Shown piece after piece: positions 20,034 through 28,217 of a stretch of 64,000 bases of DNA; position 1 is the first letter of the stretch; the number at the start of each line of letters is the position of its first letter. Source of the DNA: Spirosoma oryzae (GTDB taxonomy: Bacteria > Bacteroidota > Bacteroidia > Cytophagales > Spirosomataceae); NCBI RefSeq assembly GCF_003002825.1, contig NZ_PVTE01000006.1:248001-312000 (forward strand), given 5' to 3'. Below the pieces are notes generated by a model. That model saw nothing but the letters and a program-made list of their open reading frames with translations. It did not search any database and was not told the DNA's origin. The position numbers were made by a program, and so were the translations under genes.

Positions 20034-22451
20034 TTATTCGCTGCGGAGTGATTTGACGGGATTGACCAACGCGGCTTTGATGCTTTGAAACGATACGGTT
20101 AGCAAGGCAATACCTACCGCTAAGAGTCCGGCCAGTGCGAATATCCACCACGAAATGTCGATGCGGTAAGCGAAGTCCTGCAACCATTGGTGCATCGCAT
20201 ACCAGGCAATGGGGGAAGCTACTACAATGGCGATGAACACGAGTTTTAAAAAGTCGCGGGAGAGCAGCGCCACGATGCTTGTTACACTGGCGCCGAGGAC
20301 CTTGCGAACCCCGATCTCTTTTTTTCGTTGCTGAGCCGTGAAGGTGACGAGACCCAGTAGACCTAAGCAGGAAACCAGCACCGCCAGCAGGGTGAAAAAA
20401 CCGAATAACTGCCCAAACCGGTCATCCGCCCGGTACTGTCTGTCGTACTGTTCATCCAGAAAGGAAAACTCGAACGGGTCCGTGGGAAAGAAGCGCTGCC
20501 AGGCTTGCCGGATAACCCCGACCATCCGGGTCGATTCGCTGCCCGCTAGTTTGATGGAGATTGGTCCGGCAATGGTGGGGTTGAGACGCAGTATAAGCGG
20601 GTCGTAGGCTTCGCGGGGTGATTGCTGGTGGAAGTTGTCAATAACACCCACGATGGTGAGTTTATCGTCCCAAAAATCGATTTGCTGACCGATGGCTTTA
20701 GCGGGGTCGGTAAAGCCCAGTTGCCGTAAGGCCGTTCGATTGAAAATAACCGCGTCTTTCTCGCCAAGTGCTGAATCGAAATTCCGGCCTGCTACTAGTT
20801 TTAACCCGTACGTATTGATAAAGTCGTAATCGGTGTTGATGATCCGGTATTGTTTTCCCTCCTCGTTGGGCCTGCCAAACAAGCGAAGCCCACCCGCCAC
20901 AAATTCCACTTTCTCGCCGGGAACGGTAGACGATACGGTCAACTGCCGTACCCCCGACTCAGTGCGCAGGTACGTTTTAAAGGCCTTCATTCTGCCCGCC
21001 CGCGTCGAGTCATCGACGGGCCTGCTCAGCACCATCGTCTGATCAATGGCCACGCCCAGGTTCTGGCTGCGCATGAATTGTAGTTGCCGGAACACTGTGA
21101 TGGTGGCTACCAGCAAGAACACCGACGCGGCAAACTGAACGACAACCAGCGATTTACGGAGCGCAATTCCCTCGCGAAATCCGGCCAGCCCACTTTTGAG
21201 TACAGCAACCGGCTTGAATCCAGACAGGACAAAGGCAGGATACAAGCCCGACAGCACTGTTCCAATGGCATACATAACACCCAAACCTAGCCAGAACCGT
21301 CCCGACGTGACGAAATCATAGGTCAGTTGCTGGTCGGTAAACTGATTAAATAAGGGCAGAGCCGCTGTGATCAGGGCGAAAGCGCCACCGACTGCGATCA
21401 GGTTGAGTAGAGCCGATTCAATCATAAACTGCCCGATCAACTGACTTCGGTGCGAACCCACGGCCTTGCGGACACCCACCTCTTTTGCCCGGCTGACGGC
21501 CCGTGCTGTCGCCAGATTGACGTAATTGATCCAGGCAATGCCGATGATAAACAAGGCTACGCAGAGTAGCACGTACACCGCATTGCCATCGCCGTTTGGT
21601 CCGGCTTCGTACAGCAAGTGCGAATACAGGTGAATATCGGTCAGCGGCTGAAGGTGAAGCGAAAGCCCATCGCCCGTTTTTGGGTCGCGCTGATTCTGGC
21701 CGACCGTGAAGGCCGGCAGCTTACTGGCCAAGGCCTGCCTGTCTGCACCGGGCTTTAGGAGCAGATATGTTAAACAGCCGTCCCATGTCCAGGCGTTATC
21801 CAGGCTCTTGTCCGGTTCTTTTTTCGGATTATTTAATGTCTCAAACGTACTGAACGATAGCAGATAGTCGGCCTGTAGGTGCGAGTTTTTGGGGAAATCG
21901 GCGAAAATGCCGGTAATCCGGATGGGGGTTTCCCGTTCAAGGCGGACGAGTTGCCCAACCGGATTGGCCGACCCGAACAACCGCTTCGCCAGCGACACCG
22001 ACAAAACGCCGGTCATGGGTTCCGTCAGCGCCGTTTGCGGGTTGCCCTCTACCAATGGAAACGAGAAGACGTTGAAAAACGAAGGCGTTGCGTACATACC
22101 CTTTTCCACCCGAAACTCCCGTCGTTGTACCGCAAGCACGCGCCGGGGCAGTCCATATAGCTTGACATAGTCCGCTACTTCGGGGAAGGCGGCTTTCAGG
22201 TGATTGCCTGATGCGAATGGCCCACCAGCCCACTGGGAAGCCATTATGCCATGCTCGTGGCGCTGCGACGTAACGCGAACGATTCGGTCGGCGTTGCGGT
22301 GAAACTGATCGTAGCTCCGTTCGACGTTCACGTACTGGAGAAGCAGCATGGTCGCGGCCATACCGACAGCTAACCCCACGATATTAATGGTGGCAAATCC
22401 TTTCTCGCGACGCAGGTTCCGCCAGGCAATTTTCAGATAGTTGGTCATCAT
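20034..22451 (-). CDS. Duplicated FtsX/MacB-type ABC permease P6
   Basis: 805 residues. Coupling motifs RAKEVGVRKAVGSHRSQL and RKKEIGVRKVLGAS; it is the only complete copy here with RKKEIG in place of RTKEIG. The helix and domain plan is as in the other copies. It lies 12 bases after P7 and 12 bases before P5, the tightest packing in the window, consistent with one polycistronic message. No ATP-binding domain is present. The substrate is unknown. Confidence 0.95.
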   Translation of the reverse strand: MMTNYLKIAWRNLRREKGFATINIVGLAVGMAATMLLLQYVNVERSYDQFHRNADRIVRVTSQRHEHGIMASQWAGGPFASGNHLKAAFPEVADYVKLYGLPRRVLAVQRREFRVEKGMYATPSFFNVFSFPLVEGNPQTALTEPMTGVLSVSLAKRLFGSANPVGQLVRLERETPIRITGIFADFPKNSHLQADYLLSFSTFETLNNPKKEPDKSLDNAWTWDGCLTYLLLKPGADRQALASKLPAFTVGQNQRDPKTGDGLSLHLQPLTDIHLYSHLLYEAGPNGDGNAVYVLLCVALFIIGIAWINYVNLATARAVSRAKEVGVRKAVGSHRSQLIGQFMIESALLNLIAVGGAFALITAALPLFNQFTDQQLTYDFVTSGRFWLGLGVMYAIGTVLSGLYPAFVLSGFKPVAVLKSGLAGFREGIALRKSLVVVQFAASVFLLVATITVFRQLQFMRSQNLGVAIDQTMVLSRPVDDSTRAGRMKAFKTYLRTESGVRQLTVSSTVPGEKVEFVAGGLRLFGRPNEEGKQYRIINTDYDFINTYGLKLVAGRNFDSALGEKDAVIFNRTALRQLGFTDPAKAIGQQIDFWDDKLTIVGVIDNFHQQSPREAYDPLILRLNPTIAGPISIKLAGSESTRMVGVIRQAWQRFFPTDPFEFSFLDEQYDRQYRADDRFGQLFGFFTLLAVLVSCLGLLGLVTFTAQQRKKEIGVRKVLGASVTSIVALLSRDFLKLVFIAIVVASPIAWYAMHQWLQDFAYRIDISWWIFALAGLLAVGIALLTVSFQSIKAALVNPVKSLRSE

Positions 22452-22463
22452 GGTTGGAATTGT

Positions 22464-24875
22464 TTATTCGCTGCGGAGCGATTTGACGGGGTTGACCAGG
22501 GCGGCTTTGATGCTTTGAAAGCTGACGGTCAGCAACGTGATCGTTATGGTACCCAATACGGCAGCTGCAAAAATCCACCACGACAGGGTAGTGCGATACT
22601 GGTAATCGTTCAGCCAGTCGTTAAGGTAATAGTACGCTACGGGTACGGCGATCAGGCAGGCAATAAGAACCAGCCCGACGAAATCTTTCGAGAGGAGAAC
22701 CCACACGTTCAGGACGCTGGCGCCCAGTACTTTGCGGACGCCAATCTCTTTGGTGCGCTGCTCGGCGGTGAACGAAGCCAGGCCAAACAAGCCCAGGCAG
22801 GAAATCAGAATGGCCAGTCCGGCAAAGCCGCCCGCCAGTGTGCCGATGCGCTCTTCGGACGCGAATTTTTTGCCAAACTCCTGATCGGCAAATGAATACA
22901 CGAACGGAGCCGATGGTACGTATTTCTTGAACGTAGCCTCGATAGCGGCCAGCGACTCACGCGCGCTTCGGTTTGGGTTTAGCTTGAGCACAATCCAGTT
23001 GGCGTTCTCGTAATCCATGACGTAAATCGCCTGCTTTACGGGTTCGTAGGGCGATTCGGCTAGCACGTCTTTGACAACGCCCACAATGGTAAAGTACCTG
23101 GCTTTGGGCGTACTCGTTTCTCCCCATTTGACGACCGTACCGATCGGGTGTTTGAGGTTCATGAACTTAACCGCAGCTTCGTTGACGATGATCGCGGATG
23201 AATCGGTGGTGAACGCTCGTGAAAAATCACGCCCTTCCTTGACCTGCCAGCCGACCGTTTTACCATAGTCATGCGTGACAAATATTTTCGAAAAATCCGG
23301 GTCGAGGGCGGGGTCTTTACCAGGCCAGCTAAAGTCGCTATCGTTCGACCACACGCCTGTAAGCGGGCTGGACGATTCCGCCATGTTCTGGATGACGCCC
23401 AGGTTGGTCAGTTCGGTTTTGAGCAGGTCGTATTTACCGTAGAAGGCGGGAGACATCATCTCCATCATAACCACGCCGTTGCTATCGTAGCCAATTGGCC
23501 GGTTTTTGGTGTGCTGAATCTGCCGGTACACGATGATCGTACCAATAGTCAGCGTCAGCGAAACGGTAAACTGAACGACGACCAGCACCTTGCGGGGGGA
23601 TGCTGCCAGGCCGCTCGTTCTAATCCGCAGTCCTTTCAGAACCTTGATGGGCTGGAACGAGGAGAGATAAAAGGCCGGATAGCTGCCCGCCAACAGGCCG
23701 GTGATGCCAATAAAGCCCAGGCTGATCAGCCAGAACGACACGTTGGTCCAAGGTAAAGAAAGGCGCTTGTCGGCTATCGTATTGAACCAGGGTAACGCAA
23801 CCAGAACCAGCAGAGTGGCCCCGACGAATGCCAGGCTAACAACCAGAAACGACTCACTGAAAAACTGGCTGACCAACTGACTGCGTTCCGAGCCGACGGC
23901 TTTGCGAATCCCGACTTCCTTGGCTCGTTTTTCGGAACGGGCCGTGCTCAGATTCATGAAATTGATGCAGGCCAGCAACAGCACAAAAATACCTACCAGT
24001 CCGAACAGTCGTACGTACTGAATGTATCCTCCTGTCTGTACGCCTTCTTCCCAGGCCGAGTACAGCCGCCAGTCGCTCATTGGGTGCAGAAACAGCGTGG
24101 AGTTGAATTTCCGTTCGGCAGCGGGTACGTTGTTCAGCTTGGCATTTCTGATGTGCGCGCTCACCGTCGGCATATCGGTGTTGTCGGCGAGTTGCACAAA
24201 AAGCTGAAATGAGTTATTGCCCCATTCCTGCTTGTCTAACGATCGCTTTACCCACGGGCTTATCGATACAAACAGGTTCCAGGGGGCAATGAACGTCAGG
24301 TTTCGAAACTCCGTACTGAACGGCAGGTCCTCATACACGCCCGTTACGGTTACGTCGGCTCGCCCTTCGATGTTGATGAGTTTGCCCATTGGGTTAACAT
24401 CACCGAAAAGCGCTTTAGCCGTTGAGGCCGAGAGTAGAATAGAATTCGTATTTGTCAGGCCCTGCCGGGTACCTTTCAGCATGGTCAGCGATAATATTTC
24501 GGGCATTTCGGGACCCATATAGTTGCCCGACCGCGCCAGTTTTTTCTCGCCGAACGACAGAACCCGGTCACCCTCCGAGGTGGCCATGGCTATGTGTTTG
24601 AAATTATCGCCGTATTTGGTGCGCAACTCGGCATCCAGCGGAGTCGGAATATCCTTCTGCGTACCAATATGCCCGTTGACTGTCTGGTGCTGCATGACCT
24701 GGGCAATCTGACTGTAGTTCGCAAACGATTGGTTGAACGACAGCTCATCCCAGATCCACAAACCAATCAGCATAGCCACGGCCATGCCAACTGTTAGTCC
24801 ACCGATGTTAATAGCCGAGTAACCTTTGTTGCGCAGCAGGTTCCGCCAGGCGATTTTGAGATAGTTTGAGAGCAT
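22464..24875 (-). CDS. Duplicated FtsX/MacB-type ABC permease P7
   Basis: 803 residues from ATG 24875. An in-frame ATG ten codons upstream (24905) would precede the transcript start predicted from the promoter at 24908-24923, and the family N terminus MLSNYLKIAWRNLLRNKGYS begins at 24875. It is the closest relative of P3 in the window, similar across the whole length. Coupling motifs are RAKEVGIRKAVGSERSQL and RTKEIGVRKVLGAS. It is the lead gene of the three-permease block and has the clearest promoter-operator arrangement of the set. Confidence 0.95.
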   Translation of the reverse strand: MLSNYLKIAWRNLLRNKGYSAINIGGLTVGMAVAMLIGLWIWDELSFNQSFANYSQIAQVMQHQTVNGHIGTQKDIPTPLDAELRTKYGDNFKHIAMATSEGDRVLSFGEKKLARSGNYMGPEMPEILSLTMLKGTRQGLTNTNSILLSASTAKALFGDVNPMGKLINIEGRADVTVTGVYEDLPFSTEFRNLTFIAPWNLFVSISPWVKRSLDKQEWGNNSFQLFVQLADNTDMPTVSAHIRNAKLNNVPAAERKFNSTLFLHPMSDWRLYSAWEEGVQTGGYIQYVRLFGLVGIFVLLLACINFMNLSTARSEKRAKEVGIRKAVGSERSQLVSQFFSESFLVVSLAFVGATLLVLVALPWFNTIADKRLSLPWTNVSFWLISLGFIGITGLLAGSYPAFYLSSFQPIKVLKGLRIRTSGLAASPRKVLVVVQFTVSLTLTIGTIIVYRQIQHTKNRPIGYDSNGVVMMEMMSPAFYGKYDLLKTELTNLGVIQNMAESSSPLTGVWSNDSDFSWPGKDPALDPDFSKIFVTHDYGKTVGWQVKEGRDFSRAFTTDSSAIIVNEAAVKFMNLKHPIGTVVKWGETSTPKARYFTIVGVVKDVLAESPYEPVKQAIYVMDYENANWIVLKLNPNRSARESLAAIEATFKKYVPSAPFVYSFADQEFGKKFASEERIGTLAGGFAGLAILISCLGLFGLASFTAEQRTKEIGVRKVLGASVLNVWVLLSKDFVGLVLIACLIAVPVAYYYLNDWLNDYQYRTTLSWWIFAAAVLGTITITLLTVSFQSIKAALVNPVKSLRSE

Positions 24876-24907
24876 AGTCGGGTATGGTGAGCTGACTTCG
24901 GCCATAA

Positions 24908-24923
24908 GTCAACTACTATGCCA
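24908..24923 (-). promoter_or_regulatory. Sigma-54-like promoter of the P7-P5 block
   Basis: The minus strand reads TGGCATAGTAGTTGAC, matching TGGCA and TTG of the consensus with GG-N10-GA spacing. The -24 GG is 56 bp from the operator and 47 bases from the P7 ATG. Confidence 0.68.
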
Positions 24924-24965
24924 CTACCCAAAATCAGCCTCTGTTGGTCAGAAACGACGTTTTGT

Positions 24966-25012
24966 TGGACAAATTCTGTCCGCTAACGGACATAGTTTGT
25001 CCAGTGTTGAAC
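24966..25012 (-). promoter_or_regulatory. Tandem operator, copy c (two sites plus half-site)
   Basis: 24978-24991 is a perfect inverted repeat, GTCCG-CTAA-CGGAC. The distal site at 24999-25012, GTCCA-GTGT-TGAAC, starts exactly 21 bp on. A half-site TGGAC at 24966-24970 fits the same 21-bp register on the promoter side. Confidence 0.78.
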
Positions 25013-25110
25013 AGGTTTAAACGTAAATCAGTATGCGTTGGTAACGCTGGGTGAATCGCCTGTGATAGCAATGTCGAGGAACTATAAACGCTGGTCTGCG
25101 AAGGGAAAGG

Positions 25111-25150
25111 GCACGAGCACCAGCATGTGTGTCTGGTGCTCGTGCTCTTT
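25111..25150. terminator. Hairpin terminator near the GlcG-like gene
   Basis: Perfect 13-bp arms GCACGAGCACCAG (25111-25123) and complement (25133-25145) with a 9-base loop. A T-rich run follows on the plus strand and CTTTCCCTT on the minus strand. It lies 19 bases beyond the 3' end of the leftward gene at 25165, so it probably ends that transcript and insulates the P7 operator. Confidence 0.75.
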
Positions 25151-25164
25151 TCTGTTTGCTGTAA

Positions 25165-25566
25165 TTACGCAAGCGCATCAACACCTGCCTGCGCAACCGT
25201 GTGATCATTTTCCACCGTGCTGCCCGATACACCAATGGCACCGATAACGGTTCCGCTTGCGTCTTTAATGGGGAGGCCACCAGGGAACGTAATCAGTCCA
25301 CCATTCGAGTGTTCGATGTTATACAGCGATCCGCCGGGTTGCGACAGCTTACCTAACTCACCCGTTGGCATATCGAAATAGCGGGCTGTGCGGGCTTTGC
25401 GTTGCGCGATGTCGATAGAACCCAGCCAGGCATTGTCCATGTGCGCAAACGCAATCAGATTCGCGCCAGCATCGACGATGGCAATGTTCATCAACGTGTT
25501 AATGTCTGCGGCTTTGGCTTTAGCCGCCTGAATAGCTTTCTCTGCTTGATCGAGGGTGATACTCAT
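25165..25566 (-). CDS. GlcG/HbpS-family protein
   Basis: 133 residues covering the single domain of the GlcG/HbpS family (older name DUF336). Typical strings are [20 protein letters not shown] near residues 30-50, AQRKARTA near 55, GGLPIKD near 100 and GAIGVSGST near 112. Family members bind heme or small cofactors, or sit in glycolate operons, but the biochemical role is not settled. No glc or heme genes are nearby. There is no signal peptide, so it is likely cytoplasmic. It stands alone between two permease blocks, with its own hairpin terminator. Confidence 0.9.
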   Translation of the reverse strand: MSITLDQAEKAIQAAKAKAADINTLMNIAIVDAGANLIAFAHMDNAWLGSIDIAQRKARTARYFDMPTGELGKLSQPGGSLYNIEHSNGGLITFPGGLPIKDASGTVIGAIGVSGSTVENDHTVAQAGVDALA

Positions 25567-25802
25567 GACGTAGGTAGGGGTTTATGAGTAGTAAGTCGGT
25601 AATAACTTATAGTCTACTGTAAAATCAGGCAAATGACTCGTGAGCGTAGTGCTACGACAGCGTAAAAGGGCGTATCTATTCTCAAACGTTAGGTGGCGGT
25701 TTCTCCCGAAGGGTAAAAAGCCATGTGCCAGTCAAGTGAAGTATAAACCTCGCTTGACTGGCACATGACTCGTACCAACAGTGGGTGCCGGGCGGTATCG
25801 GA

Positions 25803-28202
25803 TTATTCGCTGCGAAGCGATTTGACGGGGTTGACCAGGGCGGCTTTGATACTCTGGAAGCTGACGGTCAGCAAGGCGACACCTGCTGCCGTTGCACCGG
25901 CCAGCGCAAAAATCCACCACGCTACGGGGGTTTTATAGGCAAACCCCTGAAGCCACTGCGTCGCTGCATACCAGGCAATCGGACTGGCAATCAGGATAGC
26001 GGTAAGCACCGGTTTCAAAAAGTCTTTAGAAAGCAATAGCATGATACTGCTGACACTGGCGCCGAGTACTTTCCGTACGCCAATCTCTTTGGTCCGTTGT
26101 TCGGCCGTGAAAGCGGCCAATCCGAACAGACCCAGACAGGCAATCAGGATAGCCAGTGCCGAGAAGACCAGCACTACCTGCGCCGTCCGTTGCTCCGAAC
26201 GATACAGCGTATTCAAAAACTCATCAAGGAAGGTGTATTCAAAGGCCGAGTCGGGCATGTCCTTCTGGAAAACAGCTTCCAATTGACGCATGGTTTGGCT
26301 CAATTGGGTCGTGTGGGTTTTAACCAGCAGGTAAGGCCGTGATTCGGTATCGGCATTATGGAAAGCGTACGCACCAATAGGTGTGTGAAACGACTGGAAA
26401 TGGAAGTCATCGACGACGCCTATGATTTCAGCCTGGCCCTCACCGAACAGATTACGGGCTTTCTGACCTATGGCATTTTGTGGCGTAAGCCCCAAGTAAT
26501 TGACCGCCGTTTTGTTCAGAACAACCTGAACGGTTGTGTCTTTGGCATCTTTGGTAGCTGGTAAGGTGCGACCAGCCAGGAGTTTCAGACCGAGCACATT
26601 CATGAACTCGTTGCTAACCCGGTTGGTCTGAATGGCCATGCCTTCGTGCGTATTACCTGCATTGCCCGATCGGCTGATTGTCCGTCCGCTACCGCCACGG
26701 CCCGGAAACGTCTGGGCGCGACACACATCGACCACACTGCTGAGGCTTCGGTAGTCGTTCATCAGGGCATCGATCTGGCTTACATCCTTCGCTGCCGATG
26801 TCATAACTGCCACCACCTGAGTAGGCTCATAGCCCAGTTTCTGCGCCTGAATAAACTGCAACTGCTGGTAGAAAATGAACGTGCAAACCATTAGAATTAT
26901 CGAAGCCGCAAACTGAATCACCACCAGCGACCGCCGGAGCATACCCGCCCCCGACTGATTTCGGAAGCTTGTGCTGAGCAGGTATTTGGGCGAAAACGAC
27001 GACAGGTAAAAGGCAGGATAAGACCCGGCAATGAGTGTAATGAGCAGACCGATCAACAGTAGGCCAACGACTACTTCAGGGGTTAGCAGCGCCATGAACG
27101 GTATATGCTTGTCTGTCATCTGGTTGAAAAGCGGTAGGCCCACAACGACAAGGCCAATCGCCAGTATGAGTGCCAACGTAACCATCAGGCCCGTTTCCAG
27201 ATAAAAGCGGCTAATGAGATGCCTGGCTGATGCGCCAATGGTTTTGATAACCCCGACCTCACGAAAGCGAATCTGCGCTTTGGCCGTCGCCAGATTCATG
27301 TAGTTAATCGAGGCAATCAGCAGAATGACAACGGCAAGAATGAGCAGAATCTTAACCTGACGCAGATCGCCGATGCGGGTGGTATTGGTGTTGGTCATAT
27401 CAGCCGAGTGCAGGTGAACACCGGTGAGTGGTTGAAGCCATATTTTGTACCATTGCTCGGCCTTAGGGACGTGTTTATCGACAAGCCCCGCCAACTGCCT
27501 TTCCACCTGCGCCTGTTGCGCCTGCTGACGAAGCAAAATGTAGGTTTCAAAACTGGCATTACTCCAGCTTGGGTTCTGAGCCCAGTGCATACTGCTGAAC
27601 GAGCCAATCATGTCTGCGTCGATGGTCGACGTACTGGGGAAGTTTCTATAGACTCCCGTTACTTGCAGTGTGTCTTTATTGTCGACGTACAGGGTTTTTC
27701 CAATCGGATTATCACTGCCAAAATACCGCTCGGCGGTTGCCTGACTTACTACCACCTTGTGAGGACCGTCCAGTACCGTTTTTGGATTGCCTTGGATCAG
27801 CGCAACGTCGAAGATGTCGAACAGACTACCGTCGGCCCAGTAAAAGTTAGTCTCCGCAAATTTCTTATCGCCGGACTTTACAAAGGCAGTCTGACCGAAA
27901 TTATGACGTAGGAACCGGGCTTGTTGCTCCACTGCGGGAACATTGGCTTTGAGAGCGGGGCCGACAGCGTTGGGGGCATTGCCCCAGTTCATACTTTTTC
28001 CATCGAACGTGGCCGTTAAGCCAACCCGATAAATTCGGTCCGCTTTAGCATGATACGTATCGAACAGGAGTTCATCTTTCACGTATAGCATCAGCAGCAG
28101 CGCAACGGCCAGTCCGGTTGCCAGACCAAGCAGGTTGAGAAACGTGAACAGGCGATTTTTTAGTAGACCCCGCCAGGCGATTTTCAGATAGTTCGAGAGC
28201 AT
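25803..28202 (-). CDS. Duplicated FtsX/MacB-type ABC permease P8
   Basis: 799 residues. The first coupling helix is degenerate: RFREVGVIKTIGAS, with Ile in place of the Arg that all other copies keep (GVRK, GIRK, GLRK or SMRK). The second, RTKEIGVRKVLGAS, is intact. This may mean that only the second half engages an ATPase firmly. It is second in the pair P9-P8, 15 bases after P9. The tail NPVKSLRSE is kept. The pair lacks the GTCCG operator found for the other blocks. Confidence 0.95.
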   Translation of the reverse strand: MLSNYLKIAWRGLLKNRLFTFLNLLGLATGLAVALLLMLYVKDELLFDTYHAKADRIYRVGLTATFDGKSMNWGNAPNAVGPALKANVPAVEQQARFLRHNFGQTAFVKSGDKKFAETNFYWADGSLFDIFDVALIQGNPKTVLDGPHKVVVSQATAERYFGSDNPIGKTLYVDNKDTLQVTGVYRNFPSTSTIDADMIGSFSSMHWAQNPSWSNASFETYILLRQQAQQAQVERQLAGLVDKHVPKAEQWYKIWLQPLTGVHLHSADMTNTNTTRIGDLRQVKILLILAVVILLIASINYMNLATAKAQIRFREVGVIKTIGASARHLISRFYLETGLMVTLALILAIGLVVVGLPLFNQMTDKHIPFMALLTPEVVVGLLLIGLLITLIAGSYPAFYLSSFSPKYLLSTSFRNQSGAGMLRRSLVVIQFAASIILMVCTFIFYQQLQFIQAQKLGYEPTQVVAVMTSAAKDVSQIDALMNDYRSLSSVVDVCRAQTFPGRGGSGRTISRSGNAGNTHEGMAIQTNRVSNEFMNVLGLKLLAGRTLPATKDAKDTTVQVVLNKTAVNYLGLTPQNAIGQKARNLFGEGQAEIIGVVDDFHFQSFHTPIGAYAFHNADTESRPYLLVKTHTTQLSQTMRQLEAVFQKDMPDSAFEYTFLDEFLNTLYRSEQRTAQVVLVFSALAILIACLGLFGLAAFTAEQRTKEIGVRKVLGASVSSIMLLLSKDFLKPVLTAILIASPIAWYAATQWLQGFAYKTPVAWWIFALAGATAAGVALLTVSFQSIKAALVNPVKSLRSE

Positions 28203-28217
28203 GATGGTGGTAGGGTA

